Assembly: GCA_963720945.1 (NCBI GenBank)
Contig: CAVRHH010000017.1
Coordinates: forward strand, 18,662 to 82,661
Reading direction: 5' to 3'
From: Bog-532 sp963720945
Lineage (GTDB): Bacteria > Actinomycetota > Actinomycetes > Streptosporangiales > Streptosporangiaceae
DNA length: 64,000 nucleotides
In this document: in pieces, positions 25,289-33,631 of the stretch
Layout: each line of letters starts with the position of its first letter
Position numbering within the stretch: the first letter of the stretch is position 1
Program-made: the position numbers and the translations under genes
The notes under the pieces: generated by a model
The model's database searches: none
Seen by the model: the letters and a program-made list of their open reading frames with translations, nothing else
What the model was told of the DNA's origin: nothing

Positions 25289-26204
25289 AGAAGTCCCGGG
25301 TCCAGCCGTCCAGGAACTGGCTGGCCGGGCGGTTCTGCCCGGGGATCGCGGCGATCAGCGGGCCGCCCGGGGTGCGCGCGATGTCGAGCTGGACCCACTC
25401 CGGGTTGATGTCCAGCTCCATCGCGATCCGCGCGCCCTTGGCAGCCAGCGCCTGCGCCAGGTCGGCGGGGGTCGCGGCCGTGCTCCCGGCGAAGAGAAGG
25501 TCACCGGAGGAGTCCTGGCCAACGGCGCTGCGGGCCACGGACACGCCGCCGCCCAGGGTGGCGCCCCACAGACCCGGGCTGGCCGCCGCGGCGGTCGGCT
25601 GGCCCCGGTAGACGAGGGGCTGCAGGTTCTGCCGGACGCTGTAGACCGCCTCGCCCGGCGCGGGCACGCTGGCCCCCCAGATCCCGATCCGGGCCTGGCC
25701 GGAGCGGTCGATGACCAGGCTGGCCAGGCCGGTGCGCAGGGCGGCGATCACGTGCCCCTCCTGCTCGTAGCCGCCCGCTCCTGCGGACAGCTTGAACCCG
25801 CCGTTGAAGGCGGCCAGCAGCCGCGGGCGTTCGGCGCCGGTCACCGCCGGTCCCGCCTTGACCAGCCCCGTGGCCGCGGCACCGGGATCGCCGCTGCCAT
25901 TGTGCAGCACGTACTGCACCGGGCCGCGGAACGCCGCCACGGTGATCACCGCCCCGTCGGCGGTCCGGATCCGGGAGACGACGACATGCGGCGCGGGTGG
26001 CGGGGCTGGCGGGGCCGTCGTGGCTTTCAGGCTCGGGGACGCGGCGGCACGGGAAGCGGCCGGCGTCGTCCCCGGATGGGTGCCGGCCGCCGGGGCCGCA
26101 CCCGGCCCGGTGGTACAGCCCGCCACGGCCACGCCGATGGCGGCCACGCTGCACGCCAGCCACCATGGATGAATCCCGGACGTCCTCTTCACCGGCTCAA
26201 GCAT
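25260..26204 (-). CDS. phosphodiester glycosidase-family lipoprotein, paralogue
   Basis: 314 residues from ATG 26204 (GTG 26192 possible). Signal peptide with lipobox 'GVAVAGC' at about residue 29, Pro/Ala linker, then the same fold as its neighbour: 'RLLAAFNGGFKLSAGAGGYE', 'SVRQNLQPLVYRGQPTAAAA', 'MELDINPEWVQLDI' and 'GWTRDFFTVLAAP'. The conserved Asp/Asn motifs are kept, so both copies are probably active. A 44-bp box shared with the FMN/apbE operon overlaps its start region, suggesting control by the same regulator. The extracytoplasmic site is inferred from the lipobox. Confidence 0.88.
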   Translation of the reverse strand: MLEPVKRTSGIHPWWLACSVAAIGVAVAGCTTGPGAAPAAGTHPGTTPAASRAAASPSLKATTAPPAPPPAPHVVVSRIRTADGAVITVAAFRGPVQYVLHNGSGDPGAAATGLVKAGPAVTGAERPRLLAAFNGGFKLSAGAGGYEQEGHVIAALRTGLASLVIDRSGQARIGIWGASVPAPGEAVYSVRQNLQPLVYRGQPTAAAASPGLWGATLGGGVSVARSAVGQDSSGDLLFAGSTAATPADLAQALAAKGARIAMELDINPEWVQLDIARTPGGPLIAAIPGQNRPASQFLDGWTRDFFTVLAAPTS

Positions 26205-26231
26205 GCGGCACGACGGTGAAGAGATCATGAA
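26188..26231 (-). promoter_or_regulatory. 44-bp conserved box at the glycosidase start
   Basis: Minus strand TTCATGATCTCTTCACCGTC... shows 11-bp-spaced TTCA direct repeats and matches the box at 9389-9432 over its whole length. It overlaps the first codons if ATG 26204 is the start, which favours a leaderless transcript or the later GTG. Confidence 0.6.
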
Positions 26232-26333
26232 ACAGTCTCCCGCACCAGGGCGAGCTGAAGACGCGCGACCTGGTCTGACCGGCCCCGGCGGCGGCCTATC
26301 GACTTCAGGCCCGCGGCGGGAAAAGATTGCCGC

Positions 26334-27356
26334 ATGTCTCATCACCTTGATACGCCCCTGGCGGCCCAGAACGGCCAGCTGTTCCTCGACGACCTGTACG
26401 TCTTCCAGAGCAACGACAGCACCGTGCTCATCATGGACATCAACTCCAACGTCACCGGCGTCTACGCCCAGCCGGGGTTCCACCCGGAGGCGCGCTACGA
26501 GTTCAAGGTGCATTTTGACGGGGCCGATTTCGAGGACCTGACGTACCGGGTGTCGTTCGGCGAACCGGACGCGGGCGGGCGGCAGCCGCTGCGGCTGCAC
26601 GCCCTGACCGGCGGCCAGGCGCGCGACGACGCCGCCGGAGGCGAGCTCCTGCTGGAGGGCCGCACGGGCGAGGCGGCCAGCGGCGGCGGCCTGCGGCTGT
26701 GGGCCGGGCGGGCCGGTGACTCGTTCTACGTCGATCTGTCCCTGCTGGCCATCGTCAACGGCGCGATCGCGAAAGGCACCGCGGTGGACCTGTCCGGGTG
26801 GCGCCCGGAGGAAGCGAAGAACAGCTTCGCCGGCACGTCGGTGGAATCGATCGTGCTGGAGGTCTCGCACAGCCATCCGCAGCTGCGCCCCGGGGCCCGG
26901 ATCGGCGTCTGGGCCGCCACGAAACTGGCCACCGACGCGGGCGGCTGGCGGCAGATCAACCGCGCCGGGCACCCGATGATGTGGCCGATCTTCTGGCCCG
27001 GCGACACCGACTTCTCCGACCCCGCCAACACCCGGCACCCGTCCGAGGATGCCGCCGCCGCCGGCGCGTACACGGCCGGCCAGATCGCCGCCGTCGTGGC
27101 CGCCAGCGGCACCGCAGACGACCCGCAGGCCTACGGCCAGACCGTGGCCCGGGCGCTGTTCCCCGACGTCCTGTCGTACGAGGTGGGAACCCCCGCGGTA
27201 TACGGCTTCGCCGCGCGCAACGGCCGGCCCATGGCCGACAACGCACCCGAGACGATGATGTCCCTGGTCGCCGGCACGGCCGTGCCCTCCGGGCTGAAGC
27301 CGTCCATCTCCCAGCATCAACGGGACAGCAACTTCCCCTACGTCGTCCCGGTGTGA
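26334..27356 (+). CDS. DUF4331 family protein
   Basis: 340 residues. The opening 'MSHHLDTPLAAQNGQLFLDD' and 'LYVFQSNDSTVLIMDINSNV' are diagnostic of DUF4331. Further conserved parts: 'HFDGADFEDLTYRVSFGEPD', 'FYVDLSLLAIVNGAIAKG', 'IVLEVSH' and 'GWRQINRAGHPMMWPIFWPG'. Beta-rich, no signal peptide, so likely cytoplasmic in this lineage. Function of the family is unknown. Its start is about 100 bp from the divergent glycosidase gene. Confidence 0.92.
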   Translation: MSHHLDTPLAAQNGQLFLDDLYVFQSNDSTVLIMDINSNVTGVYAQPGFHPEARYEFKVHFDGADFEDLTYRVSFGEPDAGGRQPLRLHALTGGQARDDAAGGELLLEGRTGEAASGGGLRLWAGRAGDSFYVDLSLLAIVNGAIAKGTAVDLSGWRPEEAKNSFAGTSVESIVLEVSHSHPQLRPGARIGVWAATKLATDAGGWRQINRAGHPMMWPIFWPGDTDFSDPANTRHPSEDAAAAGAYTAGQIAAVVAASGTADDPQAYGQTVARALFPDVLSYEVGTPAVYGFAARNGRPMADNAPETMMSLVAGTAVPSGLKPSISQHQRDSNFPYVVPV

Positions 27357-27390
27357 CAGCGCCGGCAGCACCGGGCTCAGCCAGGCCCGC

Positions 27391-27966
27391 CTAGCGCAGG
27401 TACTGTTCGACGGCCGGGCTTACCAGCGCGACGATGTCGTCCGGGCTGGCCGTGGCGAGCGGCTCGACCCGGATAACGTGACGCAGCGTGGCGATGCCGA
27501 TGAGCTGCGCCGCGACCAGGGCTGCCCGGAGGCGTGCGTCCGGCTGGCCGGTGCGCCGGGCCATGACGGTGAGCAGCTCGGCGGTCAGGAACTCCCGCAG
27601 CATGGCGGCGGCCTTGTCGTTGGACACCGCCGAGCGGACGAGGGCGAGGATGCCGTTGCGGCTATCGTCGCAGTCGACGAGGGTCAGGTAGCTGCGGACG
27701 AGGGTCCGGCCGAAGTCATGGTCCGGGAGCGCGGCCAGGTTCCCGAACAGCTCGGAAAGGCCGGCTGGCAGGCCGGCCGCGGCGATGAAGAGCGCCTCTT
27801 TGGTGCCGAAGTAGTGGATGACCAGCGCGGGGTCCACCTCAGCCTCGGTCGCGATGGCGCGCACCGAGGTGGCGTCGTAGCCGCGCGTGGCGAACCTGCG
27901 GCGGGCGGCGGTCAGGATCGTCTCCCGGGTATCCGGGGTCCCGGGGCGGCGGCCGGTCCTGCTCAT
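27391..27966 (-). CDS. TetR-family repressor of the ABC exporter operon
   Basis: 191 residues. N-terminal HTH 'TRETILTAARRRFATRGYDA' with 'TSVRAIATEAEVDPALVIHY' and 'FGTKEALFIAAAG'; C-terminal ligand domain of the TetR_C_17-like type ('NGILALVRSAVSNDKAAAML'). Its ATG overlaps the stop of the last ABC ATPase (ATGA), so it is the final gene of the permease-ATPase-ATPase operon, as a self-limiting repressor. The palindrome at 30735-30750 ahead of the operon is its likely target. Confidence 0.92.
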   Translation of the reverse strand: MSRTGRRPGTPDTRETILTAARRRFATRGYDATSVRAIATEAEVDPALVIHYFGTKEALFIAAAGLPAGLSELFGNLAALPDHDFGRTLVRSYLTLVDCDDSRNGILALVRSAVSNDKAAAMLREFLTAELLTVMARRTGQPDARLRAALVAAQLIGIATLRHVIRVEPLATASPDDIVALVSPAVEQYLR

Positions 27967-28826
27967 ACCGCCGCCGGCTGCGTGACGATGGCCACGAACG
28001 CCTCCTCAAGATTCGCGGGAACGAGATCGACGGCCGCATCGATGCCCTCGCGGGAAAGCAGCCCCGCGACGTCCGCTGGCGGCCTGCCGACGCGCAGGGC
28101 CGTCCCGTGTACCTGCACGGGAAACCCGGCCGCGTCGAGCAGGGTGAATGCGCGGTTCCAGTCGCCGCACCGCACCTCGGAAACCTTCCGGTCGCCGACG
28201 ACGTCGGCGGACGTACCGCTGGCGACCACTTTCCCGTCCACCATTATGATCAGGCGATCACACTGCTCGGCTTCTTCCATGTTGTGCGTGGTCACGAGCA
28301 CTCCGGCAGCTTCGCCGGCGGCGTGCCGGATTCCTTCCCAAAGCCGTGCGCTGCCCAGCGGCCCGACGCCCGAGGTGGGCTCGTCGAGGACCAGCAGCTC
28401 TGGCCGGTGAGAGAGGGCAACCGCGAACGCGACCTGGCGTTGCGCGCCGAGCGGAAGGCTGCCGACCAGTTCTTTCCGCCACGCGGAAATGGCGCCGGGC
28501 AGCGGGGCACCCTTCTCGTGGAACGCCGCAGCCGTGAAGCTCCAGTTCTCCGCCACGGTGAGGCCGCTGTACAGACCGAGCGTCTGCGGGACGTAACCGG
28601 CCCGCCGCCTGGCCGCGATCGAGGGAGCTTCACCGAAAAGCCGGATCATGCCGTCGCTGGGGCGCAGCAGGCCGAGCAGCAGCCGGATGAGGGTTGTCTT
28701 GCCGGCCCCGTTGGCCCCGAGCAGGCCGACGACCTCGCCACGCCTGACCACGAGGTCTACCCCGGATACGGCCGTGAACGGGCCGAAGCGCCTGGTTACC
28801 CGGCGGGCTTCGGTGAGGACATCCAT
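27963..28826 (-). CDS. ABC transporter ATPase, YbhF second-half type
   Basis: 287 residues. Walker A 'LLGANGAGKTTLIRLLLG', signature region 'GSLPLGAQRQVAFAVALSHR' and Walker B 'LLVLDEPTSGVGPLGSARLW' plus switch His ('TTHNMEEAEQ'). LPLG instead of LSGG is normal for the second nucleotide-binding domain of YbhF/RbbA-type exporters, where both domains are fused; here they are separate genes 4 bp apart. Works with the preceding ATPase and the permease at the inner face of the membrane. Confidence 0.92.
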   Translation of the reverse strand: MDVLTEARRVTRRFGPFTAVSGVDLVVRRGEVVGLLGANGAGKTTLIRLLLGLLRPSDGMIRLFGEAPSIAARRRAGYVPQTLGLYSGLTVAENWSFTAAAFHEKGAPLPGAISAWRKELVGSLPLGAQRQVAFAVALSHRPELLVLDEPTSGVGPLGSARLWEGIRHAAGEAAGVLVTTHNMEEAEQCDRLIIMVDGKVVASGTSADVVGDRKVSEVRCGDWNRAFTLLDAAGFPVQVHGTALRVGRPPADVAGLLSREGIDAAVDLVPANLEEAFVAIVTQPAAV

Positions 28827-28830
28827 CGCG

Positions 28831-29649
28831 TTACCTCCCCTGCTCGCTGGCGAGGGTGGCCGCGACCACGGCGTCTTCGAAGTCAGGCGCGGCCGGCTGC
28901 ACGCCGCCGGGGAGCTTGCCGCCCGGATCCCATACGCGCCAGCTGGCGCCCCGCCGCCAGGACAGGGGGGTCGGGCGCTCGGCGCCCCCGGTGGTGCCGA
29001 ACGCGCCAGGGACGCTTCGCAGGATCTGCGCCGGCGAGCCGGAGGCGACCACCTTCCCGCTGTCCAGCAGGACCACGGCGACCGCGCGGGCGGCCTCGTT
29101 GACGTAGGTCGTGGTGACCGCGACGGCGGTGCCCGCCGCGGCGGCCCCGGAAATTAGCCGCCAGAGCTCCGCGCGGCTCACCGGGTCAACGCCGGTGGTC
29201 GGCTCGTCGAGGACCAGCAGCCCGGGCGCGTGCAGGAGGGCCATCCCGACGGCCAGCTTGCGCTGCATGCCCCCGGATAGCTGCCCGCCGAGCCGGTCGC
29301 GTGCGCGGCCGAGCCCGGTCCGCTCCAGAAGCTCGCCCGATTTCCGCCGGTATTCGCGTCCGGAGAGCCGGTAGGCACGGGCGGAGAAGTCGAGGTTCTC
29401 CTGAACGGTCAGGTCCGTATAAAGCCCCGCGGTGGCCGGTACATAGCCGAACTGCTCCTTCGGCGGGCGCCGCACGGTCCCGGCATCGGGTTCGAGGAGC
29501 CCGACGAGCACGTCGAGGCAGGTGGACTTGCCCGCGCCGTCCCCGCCCACCACGGCCGTGATACGAGACGGGTCGACGGGCACCGTCACCCCGGCGAGAG
29601 CGACGTTCCGGCCGCGCCTGACGCGGACGTCCTGCAGTCCCCATTTCAT
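28831..29649 (-). CDS. ABC transporter ATPase, YbhF first-half type
   Basis: 272 residues from ATG 29649, which overlaps the permease stop (ATGA); the longer upstream frame is spurious. Walker A 'VVGGDGAGKSTCLDVLVG', signature 'GGQLSGGMQRKLAVGMALLH' and Walker B 'LLVLDEPTTGVDPVSR'. Canonical motifs, so this subunit should bind and hydrolyse ATP. The last 60 residues ('LRSVPGAFGTTGGAERPTPL') are the extra C-terminal domain seen in YbhF-like proteins. Confidence 0.92.
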   Translation of the reverse strand: MKWGLQDVRVRRGRNVALAGVTVPVDPSRITAVVGGDGAGKSTCLDVLVGLLEPDAGTVRRPPKEQFGYVPATAGLYTDLTVQENLDFSARAYRLSGREYRRKSGELLERTGLGRARDRLGGQLSGGMQRKLAVGMALLHAPGLLVLDEPTTGVDPVSRAELWRLISGAAAAGTAVAVTTTYVNEAARAVAVVLLDSGKVVASGSPAQILRSVPGAFGTTGGAERPTPLSWRRGASWRVWDPGGKLPGGVQPAAPDFEDAVVAATLASEQGR

Positions 29650-30719
29650 ATCGCTGCGGTTTCCGGCGTGCGGGCCGCGGCGCGCTCTTTCCGGCTGCTC
29701 GGGGCCAGATCGCGGCGGAACCTGGTGATCGCCAGGCCGAGGACGACGGCGGCGAGCAGGGCCAGCAGCCCCAGCGGCTCCCACAGGTCAGAAATCGGCA
29801 CCGCCTTCAGCATCACGCCCCTGCTGATCTCGATGAAGTAGGTGAGCGGAAGCACATAGGAGATCCACCGCACCCCCGCCGCCATCGACGAGACCGGGAA
29901 GATCAGCCCCGACAGCAGCACCTGCGGGAGCACGATCATGAACGCCAGCTGGATAGCCTGGCCCTGGTTCTGCGAAACCGTCGAGACCAGGACCCCCATG
30001 CCCAGCGTGACCAGCAGGAACAAGGCGGCCCCGAGGGCGAAGGTGCCGACGTTGCCGGCAAACGGCACGTGGAAGACGCCCATGCCGATGACGATGATCA
30101 GCACGAGGTCGATCGCCGCCACGATCAGGTACGGCGCTATCTTGCCCGCGATGACGTCCCAGGCGCGGAACGGCATCACCGCGAGCTGTTCCAGCGTGCC
30201 CGCCTGCCGCTCCCGGACCACGCCGAGGCTGGTGATCAGCGTTCCGATGAAGACCAGGATCAGGCCCGCCAGGCCGGGGACCATCACCCAGGAGGTCGTC
30301 AAGTCCGGGTTGTAGAGGATCCTGACCTGGGGAGATGGCGTCCCCTGCGCTGACGCGATCCGGCCCAGGGCACTTTCCGCCGTCTCCACGGAGAACAGCT
30401 GCGTGCCGTCCATGAGGACGAGCGGGCTGCGTCCCGCGGCCACCACCGCGACGACCGCCTTACCGTCCCGCAGCCGCGCCCGCGCGGTGGACTCGTCCCC
30501 CGCGGGATCGACCTCGGTGACGTGGAACGCCGGCGCGCGCAGCAGGGCGGCCGCCTGATGGGCGCCCGGGCCGACCACGACGGCCGGGATGTCGCTGACC
30601 CTGAAGTTGGCGGCGTAACCGAAGACGACCAGCAGGACGACGGGCAAGACGATCATCATCGCCACCGTCCGCCGGTCTCGCCGGAGCTCGCGAAACTCCT
30701 TGGCGATCATCGCCCACAC
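29646..30719 (-). CDS. ABC-2 type permease (YbhS/YbhR-like)
   Basis: 357 residues from GTG 30719 with GGAGG 6 bases upstream. An N-terminal helix ('VAMMIVLPVVLLVVFGYAA') is followed by a periplasmic-type extracellular loop (about 45-170), then five helices, including 'GLAGLILVFIGTLITSLGVV' and the 'RERQAGTLEQLAVMPFRAWD' coupling segment typical of ABC-2 exporters. First gene of the operon; only one permease is present, so it presumably homodimerises. Likely exports a drug or lipid-like compound; no HlyD-type adaptor is adjacent. Confidence 0.92.
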   Translation of the reverse strand: MWAMIAKEFRELRRDRRTVAMMIVLPVVLLVVFGYAANFRVSDIPAVVVGPGAHQAAALLRAPAFHVTEVDPAGDESTARARLRDGKAVVAVVAAGRSPLVLMDGTQLFSVETAESALGRIASAQGTPSPQVRILYNPDLTTSWVMVPGLAGLILVFIGTLITSLGVVRERQAGTLEQLAVMPFRAWDVIAGKIAPYLIVAAIDLVLIIVIGMGVFHVPFAGNVGTFALGAALFLLVTLGMGVLVSTVSQNQGQAIQLAFMIVLPQVLLSGLIFPVSSMAAGVRWISYVLPLTYFIEISRGVMLKAVPISDLWEPLGLLALLAAVVLGLAITRFRRDLAPSSRKERAAARTPETAAI

Positions 30720-30734
30720 GGCAGGCCTCCATAA

Positions 30735-30750
30735 TTCAACGGATATTGAA
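30735..30750. promoter_or_regulatory. palindrome upstream of the ABC operon
   Basis: TTCAA-CGGATA-TTGAA, 16 bp upstream of the permease start, in an AT-rich promoter region. Size and place suit autoregulation by the operon's TetR protein. Confidence 0.5.
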
Positions 30751-31118
30751 CTTCTGATCGCGTAATTCTATAGTCGTTGATTTCCAGCCGTCAACTACCG
30801 TGCGTGAACGCGCGTGCCCTGCCGTCCGGGCTGGCGAAGCTCCAGGCCAGCGAGCAGGCCCCTTTCCCTTTCCGTGACACAATTCATTAAGTGCGCGTTG
30901 CGGATATATTTCTGGCATGTTTCAGGTCCAGGCAATAATATTTCAAAAGTATTTCGATACAGCAGATGCGTATGATTCAAATCACTTGTTAACGGGACCT
31001 TTGGCCCTGCATTGGCCATAAATCTGGCGGCAGCATGACGGCAATACGCACCTCGTTCTCAAATACTCAACGAATTACCTTTAAAAATGCAGTCCGCCAA
31101 CACAAGGAGAGCCGTACC
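30751..31118. other. AT-rich divergent intergenic region before pckG
   Basis: No gene. This stretch is much richer in A/T than its surroundings (for example 30895-31000) and must hold the promoters of the ABC operon and pckG. A candidate regulatory inverted repeat TGGCC-CTGCATT-GGCCA lies at 31003-31019, about 100 bp before the pckG start. Confidence 0.6.
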
Positions 31119-32933
31119 ATGAGCAGGCCGATTCTCGTGGCCGACCGAGTACCAACACGCGATATCCAGCTGACCAGCTGGGTGAACGAGATTGCCGAGC
31201 TGACCAAGCCTGATCACATTTCATGGTGCGACGGCTCATATTCCGAATGGCAGCGCCTGACGGATCTGCTGGTCGACAGCGGCACCTTCACCCGGCTCAA
31301 CCCGAAGCTCCGCCCGAACAGTTTCCACTGCGCGTCGGACCCCAGCGATGTGGCGCGCGTCGAGGACCGCACGTTCATCTGCTCGGACAAGGAAGAGGAC
31401 GCCGGCCCGACCAACAACTGGATCGCCCCGGACGAGATGCGGAAGACGTTCGCCGATGTCTTCGATGGCTGCATGCGGGGCCGCACCATGTACGTGGTCC
31501 CGTTCTGCATGGGGCCGCTCGGCAGCGACCTTTCCCAGCTCGGCGTCGAGATCACCGACTCCGCCTACGTGGTCGTGTCGATGCGCATCATGACGAGGAT
31601 GGGGACACCGGCGCTGCGGCTGATCGAGGAACGCGGCTCGTTCGTGCGCGCCGTGCACTCCGTCGGCGCCCCGCTGCAGCCGGGCCAGGCCGATGTGCCG
31701 TGGCCGTGCAGCAAGGTCAAGTACATCTCGCACTTCCCGGAGACGCGGGAGATCTGGTCCTACGGTTCCGGGTACGGCGGGAACGCGCTGCTCGGCAAGA
31801 AGTGCTACGCCCTGCGGATCGCCTCGGTGATGGCGCGGGACGAGGGCTGGCTGGCCGAGCACATGCTCATCCTCAAGGTCACCCCGCCGGGGGGCGAGGC
31901 GAAGTACATCGCCGCCGCCTTCCCGTCCGCGTGCGGCAAGACCAACCTGGCCATGCTCCAGCCCACCGTTCCCGGCTGGAAGATCGAAACCGTCGGCGAT
32001 GACATCGCGTGGATGCGGTTCGGCGACGACGGCCGGCTGTACGCGATCAATCCCGAGGCGGGATTCTTCGGCGTCGCGCCCGGAACCAGTGACGTCACGA
32101 ACGCCAACGCGATCGCGACGCTGTGGGGCAACAGCATCTTCACCAACGTCGCGCTGACCGACGACGGCGACGTGTGGTGGGAGGGCCTGACCGAGGAGCC
32201 GCCCGCGCACCTGACCGACTGGAAGGGCCGCGACTGGACTCCCGGCTCGCCGGAACTCACCGCCCACCCCAACTCGCGGTTCACCACCCCGGCCAGTCAA
32301 TGCCCGATCATCGCTCCCGAATGGGAAGATCCCGCGGGCGTGCCGATTTCGGCGATCCTGTTCGGCGGGCGGCGCGCGACGGCCGTTCCGCTGGTCACCG
32401 AGGCCTTCGACTGGGCGCACGGCGTATTCCTCGGCGCCAACATAGCCTCAGAACGGACGGCGGCCGCCGAGGGCAAGATCGGGGAACTGCGGTATGACCC
32501 GTTCGCGATGCTGCCGTTCTGCGGCTACAACATGGGCGACTATTTCGCGCACTGGCTGGATATCGGCCATTCGGCGGATGCCGCCAAACTGCCGCGTATC
32601 TACTTCGTCAACTGGTTCCGTAAGGACGCCAGCGGCCGGTTCGTGTGGCCCGGCTTCGGCGAGAACAGCCGTGTCCTCAAGTGGATCATCGAACGGCTCT
32701 CCGGCGACGCCGAGGCAGCCGTCAGCCCGATCGGCAGGATCCCGGCCCCGGGTGCCCTCGATACCGATGGGCTGGACATCGATGAGGACGATCTCCGCCT
32801 CCTGCTCTCCGTCGACACCACAACGTGGAAGCGGGAGGCCGCGCTCATCTTCGAGCACCTGCGCACCTTCGGCGACCACCTGCCCAGCCCGCTCTGGGAC
32901 CAGTACAGCGATCTGCTCCGACGGCTCGGCTGA
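31119..32933 (+). CDS. pckG: phosphoenolpyruvate carboxykinase (GTP)
   Basis: 604 residues, normal length, from ATG 31119 with AAGGAGA upstream. Converts oxaloacetate and GTP to PEP, GDP and CO2: the first step of gluconeogenesis, cytoplasmic, Mn-dependent. Seen: 'MYVVPFCMGPLGSDLSQLGV', the kinase loop 'AAAFPSACGKTNLAML' with the reactive Cys, 'GDDIAWMRFG' (metal Asp), 'FILFGGRR'-type 'AILFGGRRATAVPLV' and 'CGYNMGDYFAHWLDIG'. Complete with all motifs and without frameshift. Single-gene unit with a long AT-rich 5' region suggesting regulation by carbon source. Confidence 0.98.
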   Translation: MSRPILVADRVPTRDIQLTSWVNEIAELTKPDHISWCDGSYSEWQRLTDLLVDSGTFTRLNPKLRPNSFHCASDPSDVARVEDRTFICSDKEEDAGPTNNWIAPDEMRKTFADVFDGCMRGRTMYVVPFCMGPLGSDLSQLGVEITDSAYVVVSMRIMTRMGTPALRLIEERGSFVRAVHSVGAPLQPGQADVPWPCSKVKYISHFPETREIWSYGSGYGGNALLGKKCYALRIASVMARDEGWLAEHMLILKVTPPGGEAKYIAAAFPSACGKTNLAMLQPTVPGWKIETVGDDIAWMRFGDDGRLYAINPEAGFFGVAPGTSDVTNANAIATLWGNSIFTNVALTDDGDVWWEGLTEEPPAHLTDWKGRDWTPGSPELTAHPNSRFTTPASQCPIIAPEWEDPAGVPISAILFGGRRATAVPLVTEAFDWAHGVFLGANIASERTAAAEGKIGELRYDPFAMLPFCGYNMGDYFAHWLDIGHSADAAKLPRIYFVNWFRKDASGRFVWPGFGENSRVLKWIIERLSGDAEAAVSPIGRIPAPGALDTDGLDIDEDDLRLLLSVDTTTWKREAALIFEHLRTFGDHLPSPLWDQYSDLLRRLG

Positions 32934-32998
32934 ACCGCACCGCAGCAGCGCCAGCCCGGGACACCCATACCGTCCTGGGCTGGCCGGATAATCGGGCC

Positions 32999-33565
32999 AT
33001 GTCATGGTTCCGCTTCCCTGGCCGGGCAGAGGCTCTTTCCGGAGTCGCCGACAGCGGGGTGCTGGCGATCGCGTGCCTGATCACCTACTGGCTCACCACG
33101 CATCTCCTGTCCCGTATCGACACGGTGTCCCGGGACGATGATCTGCTGGGCGGCATGTGGGCGGTGATAGCCACCGTGTTCGTACTCCGGGACAGCTACA
33201 CGCAGAGCGTGTCCGCCGCCGTCTCCCGGATGATGGCGACGCTGGTGAGCTTCGTCCTGTGCTTCGTCTACCTGCTGTTCCTGCCATTCCACGTCTGGGC
33301 GCTCGCGGTCCTGGTCGGGCTCAGCGCCCTGGCTGTCACGCTGGCCGGGCGGCCCGGCGACGCGATTACGGCCGGGATCACCACGGCGGTGATCCTGGTC
33401 GTCGCGGCGGTCAGCCCGCGTGACGACTGGCAGCAGCCCATCCTCCGGTTGGCCGATACGGTTATCGGCGTCGCCGTCGGCGTCGCCGCCGCGTGGCTCG
33501 CGCTGCGCGTCATCCGCCCGCGGCTGCCCGCCGGAGCGGGCGCCCATGGCGCATCGGCCCGGTGA
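32999..33565 (+). CDS. FUSC/aromatic-acid-exporter-like membrane protein
   Basis: 188 residues from ATG 32999. Five or six hydrophobic helices: 'SGVLAIACLITYWLTTHLL', 'GGMWAVIATVFVLRDSYTQS', 'MMATLVSFVLCFVYLLFLPF', 'VWALAVLVGLSALAVTLAG', 'AITAGITTAVILVVAAVS' and 'DTVIGVAVGVAAAWLALRVI'. The 'WAVIATVFVLRDSYTQSV...R..ATLVG' arrangement is that of the N-terminal half of FUSC/YccS-type permeases. Small stand-alone version; transported compound unknown. Confidence 0.75.
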   Translation: MSWFRFPGRAEALSGVADSGVLAIACLITYWLTTHLLSRIDTVSRDDDLLGGMWAVIATVFVLRDSYTQSVSAAVSRMMATLVSFVLCFVYLLFLPFHVWALAVLVGLSALAVTLAGRPGDAITAGITTAVILVVAAVSPRDDWQQPILRLADTVIGVAVGVAAAWLALRVIRPRLPAGAGAHGASAR

Positions 33566-33631
33566 GCCTGCCCGGATCCTCGGGTGAGAAGTCATCCCGC
33601 CCGGCCGGCGGGTCCACCGGGTCGGCGCCGG

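Noticed and set aside
26205..27371. Long N-terminal extension of the minus-strand glycosidase
   Set aside because: The extension is antisense to DUF4331; a lipoprotein signal starts at 26204.
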